This document shows, one piece after another, positions 32,826-45,300 of a DNA stretch of 64,000 nt; position 1 is the first letter of the stretch; each line of letters begins with the position of its first letter. Position numbers and translations under genes: made by a program. Where the stretch lies: contig JAVTVJ010000439.1 in assembly GCA_034509425.1 (NCBI GenBank), forward strand, positions 310,001 to 374,000. The letters run 5' to 3'. This DNA comes from Eopsaltria australis. Its lineage: Eukaryota > Chordata > Aves > Passeriformes > Petroicidae. The notes under the pieces are model-generated. The model did no database searches and was not told the DNA's origin. It was given only the letters and a program-made list of their open reading frames with translations.

Positions 32826-33600
32826 ATTTGCTGCCCTCCTGCAGGTCCCTGCATTTGTTTCTACTCGAGAGAGCAGTCAGCTGAATTGGTACAACTGTGC
32901 CCACGTGGCTTTTTCCATTCAGTGGTGAAAACCTGGAGTGGTGCTGGTTGATGTTGACACTGTTTCCCATTAGGACACTCTCCTTGTGTCCATTTATAGA
33001 GGGACTTTTAGTGGAAAGAGCAGTGGATTCTGGAGGGAGGGTTTGCACTGTGCTGTGATATTTTCCAGAAGCTGCTTACAGCCCTGCATCCCATTCCCAT
33101 TGGGAAGCCCTCCCTGCTGGCCTTGCAGTGAGGATAAGGTGTACCCAAGCTCTTGCTGGGCTCGAGCAGCAGTGGCTGAGTGCTCTGCAAACAAAAGAGC
33201 CTCTCTGCAAGGACTCCTGCCTTGCATGAGACCTGCCCAGGCCAGAGCTGCCTCAGGACATCCAGGTCTGCCCAGGGGCACTGGCACTCTCTGAACTTCA
33301 GGGGAGCAGCATTTGGATGTCTCTCTGGTTACCTTGGCAAAGCCTGCCCCTGAAGTCCTGCCTTCACACAGCTGCCTTCACTGACTGCTCATGTGTTGCC
33401 AGAACATGCAGGAACAGGTGAACAGGTTGGGATCTTGCTGCACAAACCCCAACATCCCCACAGAGCAGCCATGTATTGTCCTGGCTCCACGCTGAAACAC
33501 CAGACCAGGCAGAGGCCGTGGGTGTAGGCTGGGTGAAGAGTGGCCAGTAACTTCCAGTTGTTTCTGATCTTTGGTTTTGATTCCCTCAGTAGTTCTTACG

Positions 33601-33830
33601 ACAGAATGACAGAGTAGTTGTCATTGGAAGGGATCTCTGGTGACCACTGCTGGTCTGGGCTGCCCCTGGTGCTGAGCTCCATATCCTGATCCAGTTGCTG
33701 CCCTTGGCTGAACAAATCTCTCTATCATTAGAGCTGCTTCTGTGCCAGAGGCAGACACTGCCTGGTTACTCTGCACAGCAGGAACTTCTCCCTGCATTTC
33801 CTTTTGATTGAGAATGGAATGGTAAATGAT
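33601..33830 (-). mobile_element. Old CR1 LINE fragment in RPIA intron 8
   Basis: ACAGAATGACAGAGTAGTTG, then CATTGGAAGGGATCTCTGGT and AACTTCTCCCTGCATTTCC resemble the reverse strand of a divergent CR1 3' region. Boundaries are approximate. Confidence 0.55.
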
Positions 33831-34571
33831 GGGATCTGTTCCATCCTGTGGGTGTGGTCTCAGCACCATTTGCTGCTCAGAGATGGACCTGCTAAGGGAA
33901 GAAGAGCATCTTCCCTACCCAGAAGTGGATGAGCCTAAATGAGACTGCTGAAGGCTGAATGCAGTGCTGGTAGAAGGGTTTTGGCCACCCTCTGCTTGTG
34001 GAAGCCCTTGTCCTCTGTTTCTGTCTGCCTTCCTGGCCTCTGGCTGTGTCTCAGTGATCACTGTGAAGTTAGGAGCACCCCATAATTAAATGCAATCAAA
34101 AGTAAATTTAAAATTGGGCTACAAATTGCAGAGGTAGCACCAGAGCTGCCGAGTCTTAACATTGGAACAGAAGTTATCCAGGTGATCCCTTACAGGATAG
34201 TCCTTCAGATGAGTTTAAAGGCAAAGGGAGTAATCCCCAGTCCTGTGGGTGTGTGTGTAGCTTCCTCTTGCTCCCATAGGTCATCAGATGGCAGAAAATG
34301 CTTTTCTGATTGTGTAATTTTTGTGATTGTGCTGGTGCAACAGCAGTGGCTGGGGCAGCCTGAATGTCAGGGGAACTTTGGGAGCTGTTTCTCAGTCTTG
34401 GGTGGGAGTGGGTGCATGGAAAAGACTTCCAGAAGCTCCCAGTGTGGCTGATCCAGGTTGGGCACTCTCCAAACCTCTGAATGGAGGCCCTGGTGCTTTT
34501 TAATGAGCAAACCCAGAGCACAGGAGCACGGGGATGGCTCTGTCAGTAACCAGCGACCTCTCGTTCCGCAG

Positions 34572-34669
34572 GTGTGGTGGAGACGGGGCTGTTCATCGAC
34601 ATGGCCGAGGTGGTGTATTTTGGGATGGAGGATGGCTCTGTCAGCGTGAGGGAGAAGCAGCCCTGCTGA
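34572..34669 (+). CDS. RPIA: RPIA coding exon 9 with stop
   Basis: 98 bases including TGA at 34667-34669. Acceptor TTCCGCAG. Reads [19 protein letters not shown], then [13 protein letters not shown]. The end resembles human RPIA apart from the last few residues. Confidence 0.97.
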
Positions 34670-35790
34670 CAGGGCCCTGCCTGGGGGACTCAGCTGTCCT
34701 GACAGTGCCAACCCCACGTTTTGCCTTAAGGAGCAGCGGCTGTCGCAGGAGACCGGCAGGAGAGCCCATCAGAATCCGCTGACGTGATGCTGAATGTCTT
34801 TTTTTTTAAAAAAAAAACCAACAAACAAATGAACAAACAAACAAACAGAAAAAAATAGATTCTATTTCTATATATATATATTTTTACTTTACAGGAATGT
34901 CGTCTTTTTTTAATGAGTCGTCTCAATGAATTGCTTTAACGTTTTTATTTTGTTTTCTAAGAAATACTTACCAAAAACGATACTCCCTGGTTTTGTGTTT
35001 GGAGGTGGTTTTTTTTCTTTGTTTCGAAGAGAACTTGAACCCTTCTGGTTGCTTGTGCTTAATGATGGAGGTCAGAAATACAATCCTAATGCATCGTTCC
35101 TAACTATCCTGGCTGGGAGGGTGATGTTTGTAACAGGAGCACATCCAGTTGGGACCTGCTGATGCCTTATTTGGAACCTTTTTGGTTCAGTATTTTATGC
35201 CTTTTATTTTTCTATACCACTGTTTTTTAATAGTTCAGGATGTCTGGTTGTCCTCTGTGCACATGGCAATTCTCTGAGCCTAGGGTGGTCTCTACATCCC
35301 CCCACTCTGGGACATTAATGAGGGCCTTTTCTGGGCTTCTGTGTGGAGGAGACATTCATCCTTTGAGCCAAACTTCTGCTCTCATTTAATTCAGTATCTC
35401 TGATTAAAGTCTGTCCTGTAGCTGGAGATGTTTGGGACTTTGTCCTTGTAGACCAAGAGCAGAGCTGGGTGCTTGATGAAGTTTACAGGAGCATATTTTA
35501 GCAGCTTAGGGCAGTATGGAATAGTGTTCAGTGGCAAATGATTTGGTTTGGAATGAAGGTTAATTTAATTATCACCCCTCACAGCTGGTTGATTTGTGGA
35601 AGGATGGAGTGGAACGCACAGGAAAACGGAGTCTTCCTGCCTGAATTTTCCACGTGTAGCAGGAGAGAGACGCTCGTTCAATATCTCATTTTTGGTGTAT
35701 AGGTGCTTTGCATGGTTCTCATGTCGAAATGCAAGCCCTCTCTTTGTGTTTTAGACACTGAAATAAAAGAGCTCTTATACCAGACTTGGT
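34670..35790 (+). other. RPIA: RPIA 3' UTR
   Basis: About 1.1 kb from the stop to the predicted cleavage site. It includes an A-rich (CAAA)n tract at 34805-34855 followed by TATATATATATA. The exact end is inferred from the poly(A) signal. Confidence 0.7.
35762..35767 (+). terminator. RPIA: RPIA poly(A) signal AATAAA
   Basis: AATAAA at 35762-35767, followed within 30 bases by a GU-rich segment (TTGGTGGTAATTTTGTTCTC). Confidence 0.75.
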
Positions 35791-38700
35791 GGTAATTTTG
35801 TTCTCAAAGTAACTTACTTTGCGGATAATGGTGCAGATCACGGTCAGACCAACTTCTGCTGACTTCCTCCCTGCAAGAATCCCTCTCCCAGGCCAGATCC
35901 ACCCTTCTGCATTTGATTTCTCTTTGCTTAAGGTAAATGAATTATTTAAAGTTACCCAGATGATCTGGTCAACACTTGTTATCTGCAGTGCTTTCCTCAA
36001 CAGACACTATCTTCAATTTGCACATCTCAAACCTGTGCATTAAAATCCAGCTCTTGTGCCAGCAACTTGCTGGAGACACTGGGTTTTCTTTTCCCGCAAG
36101 CCTGGTGTTGCAGACTCCATTTGCAAAGCCCTAGCTCTGGCCAGGGGCTGTTTTCAGATGCTCTTGGGCTCCTAATGTAATCCTGGATAAACAGAGAGCA
36201 ATCGAGCAGAGCTTTGTGCCCAAGTGCCTTCTCGCCCAGCGTGCTGCTGGAAATGAGATTAGCGGGAGCGAACGCTGCTGTTGACTCTCCTCTGTCTGAA
36301 ATCAAACAGCTCCTTCTCAAAAAGCCAATAAACCCATTACTGCAGCATTACTTTCTGGCCCTGGACCAGCTGTGATCTCATTCAGCTCAGAAGGGGCTCC
36401 TTAGGTCTAAGCCTGAGGAGGGGCAGGTCTGGTTCCTGAGCTGCTCAGGGTGCTGGGGTAGATCCCATGGGGGCTTTTGCAGCAGATTCCCCTGCTGGGG
36501 AGGGACTTTGAGTGGATCTTGGGCTGTGGGTTATGGGCACAGTGTGCACTGTACCACACAGCTGGAATGAAAATGTCTGTGTGGAATTAAAATCCATGGA
36601 GAAAATTTAGCATCCGAATCCTTGTGCAGGCTCCCCTTGCTCACATTCACAGAGTCAGTGGATGGGGTTTGACTTAAGGGCCTTTTGGGAATGGTCATGG
36701 CCTTTCCCTTGGAGGCTGCCAGACTCTCTCATCTGTCATGACCACCCTCATCTTCATCTGCCAGCACATTCAGGTGTGGTGCAGGGAGTCCGTCCCCTCC
36801 TGGGGTGGCATTGTGCCCTCTGTCCCCAACACTGCCCACTTACACTGATGCTCAGCTGCCTTGCCACAAGCAGCTTTGAAGAAAGTGAAGTGTACAGGCA
36901 GCAGAGGTGTTTCTAGTCCCTGGTCCTTGCTTTTCTAGGCTATCACCATTATTACATGTGTTTTTGGAGAGGCAACAGTTTATAAATGAGCATGCCATGG
37001 TAGGTCTGCAGCTGAGGCACTGCAGCTCACTGAGAGCTCCTGAGCCTGAGTTTGCTGGATTTGATTTTATCACCTTGGCTAGTTTTGCTGTGGCGTTTGT
37101 TCTGGGCTGTGATTTTTCAAGGTGCTCTTCCGAAGAGCCTTCAGAAACCTTTAGGAATGGGTTGCCACTTCTACCCCACCCTGGGAAGAAAAGCAGGGAT
37201 GTATTTTTAGAAGATGGCACTGGGAAAAGAGTGCTATCAAAAGCAGGTGGAAGGTGGTGTCCTTTTACAGCCAAGGCAGGCTGGTTGTGGCTATTCAGGG
37301 TGCATCCCTGCAGTGGGTTCTGTTACCTGATGTGATCCAGCCCCCTCATATTGCCTTTCAGGTTGTGTGTGGTGGGTAATGCACAGAGATTTACCATCAG
37401 CACTGAATTATGGATTAACTTGGCCCTGGAGGGAACAAATGTTTCAAGGAAGAGCCACAGCAGCACTAAAATTAATGAGCAACAGAGGTAATGAAACACT
37501 AGTCTCATTCAGAAAAAAAAAAGCAATATAAATATAGTAAGAGAGTGCATCAGATTCAATTTAATTAACCTGTGGTTAATAGGTTAAATAATTAAGATGA
37601 ATTAATTTAACTAACTAGAAAGAAATTATGTGTTTTATTAAACCAACTCACCTTGTTCCATGTTATATAGAAAGTATTATTATCTGTCAAGTTATTATAG
37701 TCAGTGTAGGATGGGATTTATGATCTGACATAATTACTGATCTGAGAAATGTGGCATAAAAGGAGGTGAAAATAATTAAGCAGGCAGCATAGAGGATGTG
37801 TGCTCTGGGTATTAAACCAAACAATTACAGCTGAAGTGATGAGGAGAAAATCAGCATAGCATAACCAGTGATAAAAATTAGCTGTGAGCAATAGGAGTAG
37901 GCTGTAATATGTATTAATATCTTTCAAACATAAAGCCAGATCCATTTTATAACTGTGGATTTAAAAAAATAAATGCATAATGACACTGTTTTGGTCCAGC
38001 TGCACCAGGAAAGGAGGAGGAAAAGGAAAGATATCCTCATTTTCAAAGTGATTTTTCAAATTTATCAAGCCTTTTGAATCCTCCAAAATGTCTTTGCAGA
38101 TTTATTTCACCCAATACATCAGCAGAAAGGTGATGCATTTCAGATCGAAGATGAACTTAAAGACTAAAAACGGCCAGGTTTTTGTACTGAAAACTTGTGA
38201 AGTTTATTCATTTCCCCTTTAATGGGAGTAACTTTAATGGGAGTTTTAGCATTCCTGTAACTCCATAACCCTGGTAGCTGAAACCAGTGGGTTTTTTTCA
38301 GAGCATGAGACTTTTCTGTTTGTACTTTTACACCTACCAACACAAACACTTCTTACACTTCCTTAATGACTCTTCAGCCTTGTGAAAATCATGTCAGACC
38401 ATCGAGGTAACTTGGTTTGACTCCAGGAATTTACAAAAACTGCTTTTCTAGTGAAAACAGAAGACTTTGTACAAGAATGTCTGAGTGAAAGATAAAACCA
38501 TCAACCATGTTGGAAAGCAAAATGCCTTTGATGATTTATGTTCTGATTACGTTCTGGAAGTCAGTAACAGAAAGAAGAAATTTAGCAGAAGAAAAGAGTG
38601 ACTATTAAGCCAAACACCTCAGATCTGTAAACCTCCCAACACTTCAATATCCATTTCATTTGGGGATGTTGAGTTAGAAATTTTCTTAATCACACTAAAT

Positions 38701-40430
38701 TCAAAGTTCATTTTATGCTGTATTGTTAAAAATACGTGCACATGAATTTGATCATGCAAAAAAAAAAACCTCACAGAAGCTGAAGTGCTTGCTAACTGGA
38801 ATGGTCTTTTATATTGTGCACCAAACTCAAAACTCCCTTGTGGTGGTCTTCCAGTGCAGGATTAATTAAAGAAAATACTACATCAAGTATCCTTTCTACT
38901 TATAAATGTCTCACAGGTTTGTGTAATCTCCTACTGAAGCTATTACTAGAATGCCTTATACATCAAAATCTCTAATTAAACATTAATTCCCTTAAAACAT
39001 TTTCAAAGCCTTAAATTTCAGTAACTTGCAAGTTATTTGCCTGCCACAGCACGCTGTCTTCTTGTAATCAGTATTTAATAACCTGTACCGTTTAATCCCA
39101 ATGTAATGTATTTGGCAATGACAAATGAAATTGAAAAACCCTGCTGTAAATCTAGATGGTACACTGGGATGCTTTTCTTACTATCTTAATTTATTGCTGG
39201 GAAAAAAAAGACAGTCCTACCTTCCTCTAGCCCTTAAATGAGAATTATTTTTTGAAGAGGAGATTATCATTCTTTCCTTTACTTTTATATATAATTTAGT
39301 GAGGGCTGGACCAGATCAGTGAAAAGTCAAATCCAACAGCTCATAAGTAATGTACCAAAATCTTGTCTAATTGAAGAGCAAGCAGATAATCCCAATTTCT
39401 TTCTACTGAGATGGTTTTCAGGGTAGATCCACTGCATGTGAGCACCTTGGGAAAGCTCAGCCTCTTTGCCACAGACCACCACTGTTTTGACAGGGTACTT
39501 GCAGGTTTCTGCCCAGCTATGAGCTGGGGTTTATCATTTATTAAACCTTTCTTTCATCCTGATTTGAGAGCTCAAGCAGCACGTGCTGACCCTGGCTGGG
39601 GCTTTGGGGCTGCACTGAGTGTTTTTGCTCAGGCTCCACGTTTTTCCTGTGGATTTGCTGCTGTGACCACTCCTGGCTCTCAACAGCCTTTTCCACCTTC
39701 CTTCCAGAGGCTCCCCAGCAGCCCAAGGCCATTATTGCTCCCCCATCCGATCCTTGGAAGCTGCTCAAGGAGCTGTTTTGTTGTAATTCATATCTCTGAT
39801 GCCCACAAATGCCCAAGGGGCTTAATTTCCAGTTCCTGGGATGCTCTGCCTCACCAACACCGTTATCTCAGCACCAGTGAGACTAGCCAAGAGCTTTTTA
39901 TCACTTTTAAAGCAAGTCAGCAAGAAACTTTTAACAGACTGAACACCCTCAGCTGTGGAATCATCAGAAAAATCTCTGCTCACTGGATTGTACAGCTGGA
40001 GGTGACAGCAAGGTTTTGCCACATGTGACAGTCACAATCACATCAAAACATTACTCAAAGGTTCAGTATCATTTATTCCATCCTGCCTGAGCAATTTCTT
40101 GCCTTTTCTGTTTTTCAATTGTATCAATTTCAGGTCCTGTATAAAAGATAAAAATGTGGGATTTTTTTTTCCTGAAAATCAGATGGACACGTTTTTAAGC
40201 TCCCAGGCAGGCAGTCACAGTTCCATGCTCCCTCTTCAGAGCTGAGCTTGGCCTGTGTTGAGCTGTGAAGAGGAAAACCCATCTGGTTGCTTAGCTGGGA
40301 TTTTTTTTTTCTGGAGTAAATCCACCATCTCAACTTTCAAAATCATGGATGTTCTAGAGACAGTGAACAGGTGACCCATGTGGTCAGCAGGGAGTATTTC
40401 ATCCAAGCTCCTTTTCTTTACCTCAAAGTA
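35791..40430. other. Intergenic region downstream of RPIA
   Basis: No recognised gene. Bases 37500-39350 are AT-rich with a cluster of TAAT/ATTA cores at 37555-37640. A 205-codon open frame (39411-40028, plus) has no recognised family or splice support. Confidence 0.6.
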
Positions 40431-40689
40431 ACATTTCTTCACCTCAAGTGCCCAGCATTCTGGCCACCAGTCAGAGGATACTGTTCATCAGCATCGTGGG
40501 ACCCAGCCAGGACATGGCGCATTGGAGCTATTCTTTAGGGACCCTCAGGACACCCTCCTTGGGGTGTACTTGGGGGGCAATTCACTGGCCAGATGTGAAC
40601 TGGGAAAAGACAGGTCCAGGAGATTCCCAAGACACCCCAATGTCAACTTCTTGGCAGAAGGCCTCAGGGAGATGATGTGCAGAGGGGCC

Positions 40690-40830
40690 CTCTGTGGTTT
40701 GCTGCTTGTTCCCATGAGAGGCTCTCATGGGTGAGGTGGCAATTGGTGGCTGTCTTGGCCACAATGACATGAAACCATTGATTTTCAAATCTCTGGTGCT
40801 GGTGGAACCTGTCTGGCTCCCAAGGTGGAT
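40690..40830 (+). mobile_element. LINE-like endonuclease fragment
   Basis: GTGGCAATTGGTGGCTGTCT then TGGCCACAATGACATGAAAC reads V-A-I-G-G-C-L-G-H-N-D-M in plus frame. It resembles the end of the CR1 endonuclease domain (G-G-C-L-G-H-S-D-H-E). Limits and subfamily are uncertain. Confidence 0.45.
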
Positions 40831-40965
40831 CACTGAGCACTGCTGGAAAATCAGCATCTTTTACTGGCATGTCCTCCCATGGGAAAGGTGTTGGCTGCTT
40901 TGAGTCTCTGTGCAGTAACGAGGGACAAGGATGATTCTCCAGAGCTCTTTGCAAATATAAAAATA

Positions 40966-40971
40966 TTTATT
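40966..40971 (-). terminator. Poly(A) signal for the candidate proline-rich gene
   Basis: AATAAA on the minus strand (TTTATT at 40966-40971), 55 bases past the TAG stop. It could be a chance match. Confidence 0.45.
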
Positions 40972-41025
40972 GACAACTGAACTGTCCCAAGTGAACTGAT
41001 TTGAATTAGAATCTGGCAGCGGGCA

Positions 41026-42160
41026 CTAATCATCCAGCTGTAACTCCATGCAGGAGCACCAGAGCAGGGAACACAGAGCCCGCAAACTCCTCCTGGGGCT
41101 GGAGGGCTGCCTGGGGACACCCTGAGGGTCACTGAGGGTCTGGGCTGCCAGCTGGGTCCGTGAGGAACAGGGACAGAGATGGTGAGAGGGATGGGGAAAG
41201 GAACGGGGACAGGGATGGGGAGAGGGATGGGGAGAGGGACGGGGAGAGGGACGGGGAGAATGGGGAGAAGGTTGGGGAGAGGAATGGGGACAGGGATGAG
41301 GAGAGGGACGGGGAGAGGGACGGAGAGAGGGACGGGGAGAGGGACAGGGAGAGGAACGGGGAGAAGGAAGGGAAGAGGGACAGGCAGAGGGACAGGGACG
41401 GGGACAGGGATAGGGAGAGGGACGGGGAGGGGAATAGGGACAGGGATGAGGAGAGGGACGGGGAGAAGGACGGAGAGAGGGATGGGGAGAGGGACGGGGA
41501 GAGGGACGGGGACGGGAACAGGGACGGGGAGAGGGACGGGGAGGGGAATGGGGAGAAGGTTGGGGAGAGGAATGGGGAGAGGGATGGAGAGAGGAATGGG
41601 GAGAAGGATGGGGACAGGAACGGGGAGAGGGATGGGGAGAGGAACAGGGGCTGTCTGGGGCAGGGCTCTGTGCCCCTGGTGCTGGCTCCTGCGGATCTGA
41701 GGCAGAAGGAGTTGCTGCCTTTGCCTCCTCCTGGAGAGGGTCCTGCAAGAGCTCTGGGTAATTGGGGTTGACCCAGATAGTCCAGATCGTGATGCGCCCC
41801 CAGTTTTCATGCAGTGATGTTTTGTTGCTGTCCTCTTGGGACAGCTTCAGGAGTCTGTCGTTTTCCCCTTGGGAAACCATGTGGTTTTGCCCTTGGCAGG
41901 GCTCAAGGGGACTGCAGACCTCCCTCTTTTCCTCCTCCTTGGCCCTGGCCCCCTCCCCAGGCTCTAGTGCTGCCAGTGTTGCCTGCTGCCCACTGAGGGT
42001 CTGGGCTGCCCCCTGGGCAGCTGAGGGGCCTGGGGGAGAGCAGGGGCTCAGCAGGGGTGGGACATGGCTCTGTGCCCCTGCTGAGGGCACCGGGGCTGCT
42101 GCCTTTGCTGCCTCTTGCCCAGGAGGAGCATTTGGGCAGTGTTTCTCGTTCTGTGGCTGC
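41026..42160 (-). CDS. Candidate proline-rich protein, main exon (unrecognised)
   Basis: Minus-strand open frame of 378 codons plus TAG at 41028-41026, followed 55 bases later by AATAAA. Order of segments: a block with [16 protein letters not shown] and [15 protein letters not shown]; a unique middle part ([20 protein letters not shown], then [20 protein letters not shown]); a second block with [12 protein letters not shown] and SPCS; about 160 residues of Pro-Ser-Pro-X repeats; then [10 protein letters not shown] and a tail ending C-M-E-L-Q-L-D-D. The two blocks are an internal duplication. The minisatellite sits within the second, between segments adjacent in the first, and both flanks stay in frame. 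No known domain is recognised. It may be split by further introns, may be a pseudogene or may be untranslated. Confidence 0.4.
41160..41655. repeat. GGGGAGAGGGAC-type minisatellite (12-bp and related units)
   Basis: About 490 bases of purine-rich units on plus: GGGGAGAGGGAC, GGGGACAGGGAT and GGGGAGAAGG variants. All frames on both strands are largely open, giving Pro-Ser-Pro-Arg/His repeats on minus and Arg-Asp-Gly-Glu on plus. Confidence 0.95.
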
Positions 42161-42240
42161 CTGCAGTCCATCTGTGGGACAGAGGCCTGGGGTGGAGGGG
42201 GCTGTCCTGGCACAGCTCAAGCCTGGCTTTGTCCCATCAC

Positions 42241-42350
42241 CAGCCTCTCTTTCCTGCCCCATCCCTCATCCTTTGCATCTTCAGGCTCAGCAGCCCCTGG
42301 GTGGGCAAGGATTTGGAATTCACCTTCTCCCTCTTGGGCATCTCTGTCAT
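42241..42350 (-). CDS. Candidate first coding exon of the proline-rich gene
   Basis: From ATG at 42350 (A at -3) the minus strand reads M-T-E-M-P-K-R-E-K-V-N-S-K-S-L-P, with 36 codons plus two bases, basic and Lys/Arg/Met-rich. A donor GTGATG follows at 42240. An acceptor (GGACTGCAG) ends at 42161 across an 80-base intron and restores the frame of the main exon through a Trp codon. The model would give 414 residues. It rests only on splice signals and frame agreement; a 5' non-coding exon may precede (TCTGCAG at 42363-42357). Confidence 0.3.
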
Positions 42351-45300
42351 GCTCTCCTGCAGAGGTTCTCAGGCAGCTGCTGCCTCCTGAGAGAGCTGCT
42401 CTTGAGCAGTGGCACCCCAGAGCCCCGTGCCCCAAAAAGCCCCCAGAGGTCACAGTGGCCTCTGGGCACAGCATGGCCCCTGTGTCACAAAGAGCTCTGT
42501 GTCACAGAGTGCCTCTGTCACAAAGGGACACCCTGGCACCCCCAGAACCACCTGGAACTGGCTGTGCCCAGCACAGGGCAGCCTCTGCTTTCCCCTCTGA
42601 GCCCCTCACTCTGGATTTCTGCATCCCTCTGGATCAGCACTGACTTGGGCCTTTATTTCTCCCCCAGCCTCGATGGGGGCATCTCACATAGGAGACAATT
42701 TCTACAGGTGTTCTCTGGTTTAACTCAGCTCTTACACCCAGCTGCCTAAAAGTGGTGCAGGCACTAAGTGCCCAATGTGAACTCTCAGAGCTTATTTCAA
42801 TCATCCGGGTTGGCAATGTTTTGGTTATAATGGGAAAAATAAGCTTTGCTTGGTCAATGAATGCTTAGAAAATGCAAACATTTCTTGATTAAATAATACT
42901 CAGAGTTTCAAACTGACTATTCAGTAAATGAGATGGAAAAGAAGCCTGATGCCTTTCTAGTCTTCATTTGACTAATTTAAGAGAAATAGGTGAGATGAAA
43001 CCAATGTTTGAGAGACAATCCACACGTTGTTGTTACTCTGTAGTGGATGGCTGCCTTCCCCAGGAAAAATTCAGTGGAGAAATCTGTGCCCTAAGGCCTG
43101 TATTTACTGCTTGAGGAGTAAGTGAGGTATTTCAGGGATGTCATTATTTACAGGATCAATATTGCTATTTAGCCAGATGGCTGGCCAAGCACAGACTAAT
43201 ACTGTCTGCTGTAATTCATTTATTTGTCTATTGATCCATCTCTGCACCCATTCTGCTGATCAAACAGAAGGATAGAGCAGGACCAGGAACAACTTATTGC
43301 TAATTTTCCCACATCAGTAATAGGATTTGTCTCACATAACTTCCTACACAAAAGCTACATGAGCTTGGACAAGTCTGGAGCCCCCTGGAAAGAGCCAAAT
43401 GGATTCACCCCATCTATTTTAGGCAGGACCCCTCACCCCCTGGAATTGCCTACCCCAGACAAAGGCAACCCATTTCCCCTCCTGCCTAAAAGTCTCAACA
43501 CCAGAGAACTATAATAACACTTTAGCAAAGTGTTGCATTGCTTAGAGCAGAAAATGAGATTCTAGAGGGATGTATTAAAGTGGAAAGGACGGCTGTGAGA
43601 TTTTCCTGAATTCAGAATATTCAGTGGAGGATGCAGAGAGATTTTTTCAGATCTACTCAAGTATACAGAGTACCTCATGTTGGCCCAAGCTGTTGCTTAT
43701 TTGCTAGGAAAATGTGATCTATAAAAGGTTTTCACTGATTAGAGAGTGACAACCCACAGTGAGGGTTCCTCACCTCCACATCAGGCAGGAACAGCTCCAG
43801 AGAGGCAGGTGGAGCTGATGAACCAGAAATCACTGTCAGCTGCAGATGGATTCACAGATGGAGAGGAAAGATGTTTTGAAAGTTGGAGTGAAATGCAGTT
43901 TTAAAAATCAAGGTGTTTCACAGAACAATCCCTGGTGTGACACACTCACTGGGCTTGTTCTATGCTGAGGTGTGACCAGGGGGAGGATATGGAGATCCGT
44001 GTGCTGAAAAATTCCATGGAACCTGTGTGGGAGCAGGGGATGCTTTCTGGGAACCAGCCAGGTCACTGCAGAAACACGACAGGTGATTTTGGAAGAGTGA
44101 GACGAAGCCAACACACTCAAATTTGTGTTGTTTACCTCCCCATCAGAGGGATGGTGAAAGTGGCTGTGCTGGGGATGGGGCTGCTTGCCAGGCAGCCAGT
44201 CACCCCCTAAATCCAGTATCAGCCCTGTCATTGCCTTCATCACCCAAAAAGGTCTGATTTAATACACTCAGGTGCCAGCAGCCAGGTTGCTAAGGAGAAT
44301 TTCTGGGTCGTGACCAAACCTGACCAGCCATGGGGCCGTTTGTTTTGCAACACAGTTCCAAGAAGACAAAAGAGATGAGGGCTTTCAGTTTTCACCTGGC
44401 AATAGTAGTTGTCACCCCTGCTGATAAACAGATGGTTTGAAACCATCCTGTTTTTCTGGAAACAGGCAAGGACTCTCCAGACAAACATGCACAATGCTTG
44501 GGGAGGTCAGTCCAAGCGGTCGAGGCAAAACACACGAGGAACCTTTGGTATCTTGAGGATGATCACCTGGAGAATCTCTGATACAGCTCCAAGACTTGAG
44601 GATGGGCTGGTCCAATTGGCACAGCCTGGGAAGTTCACCAAAGGGAGGGAGCCTCCCTGGGTCTCAGGGTGCTTCCCAGGCTGACATGGGCCAGACGAGG
44701 GGCTCTATCTATAGCTATGATTAATGTTTTCATCTAGGATTTGTTAGATTGATTTAGAAAAAGCTGGCCTACGTAGTGAAGATAGGTGGGGGTGGAAAAA
44801 TATTTATTTTCTCCCTTTTCTTCCCTTCTTTTCTTCCCAGGCAAATGATGGGCCAAGTTTGTCTTCCCTCCAGTCATGAAGGGAGTTGGCACCAGGCTTG
44901 GGTGAGCTGTGATTTGGTGTTATCTCACAGGAAAGCACCAGAGTCCAACAGAGATGCTCATTTAGCAAAGCCTGCCAGCTTGAGCAGACTCACTGGCCTC
45001 ATTGGTTTCAGGCTGCATCTCAAGTGAGAAGGACAAAGTTTGCTTTAAAGCACAGAAGAAGAATTTGACTAAAGCCACTGTAATAAATAACCCTGTGATG
45101 GGCAAATAATGAAAAGTCGGTGAATATAGACAGGGTGGGAACCCTCTGCCCAGGCTGGAGGCAGTTCAGACACCTTTGTGCCACTCTGGGTTCCTGTTAC
45201 AGTGGAGACATGTGGGTCCTAACCCATGGTCCATCCCCTCCTCCTCCTCTTGCACCCCAGAGTAGAGGAAGCACAGCCTGAGTCAGCCATTTAAAAACTC

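Larger units (their letters stand above)
32700..34571 (+). other. RPIA: RPIA intron 8
   Basis: GTGATG to TTCCGCAG; contains a TG microsatellite and an old CR1-like fragment. Confidence 0.85.

Noticed and set aside
39411..40028. 205-codon plus-strand frame
   Set aside because: No family recognised, no splice or poly(A) context; compatible with chance.
41160..41771. Plus-strand Arg-Asp-Gly-Glu repeat frame of 203 codons
   Set aside because: Mirror frame of the minisatellite; no flanking gene signals on plus.
41762..42643. 293-codon plus-strand frame
   Set aside because: Antisense to the candidate proline-rich gene, with no poly(A) signal or splice pattern supporting it.
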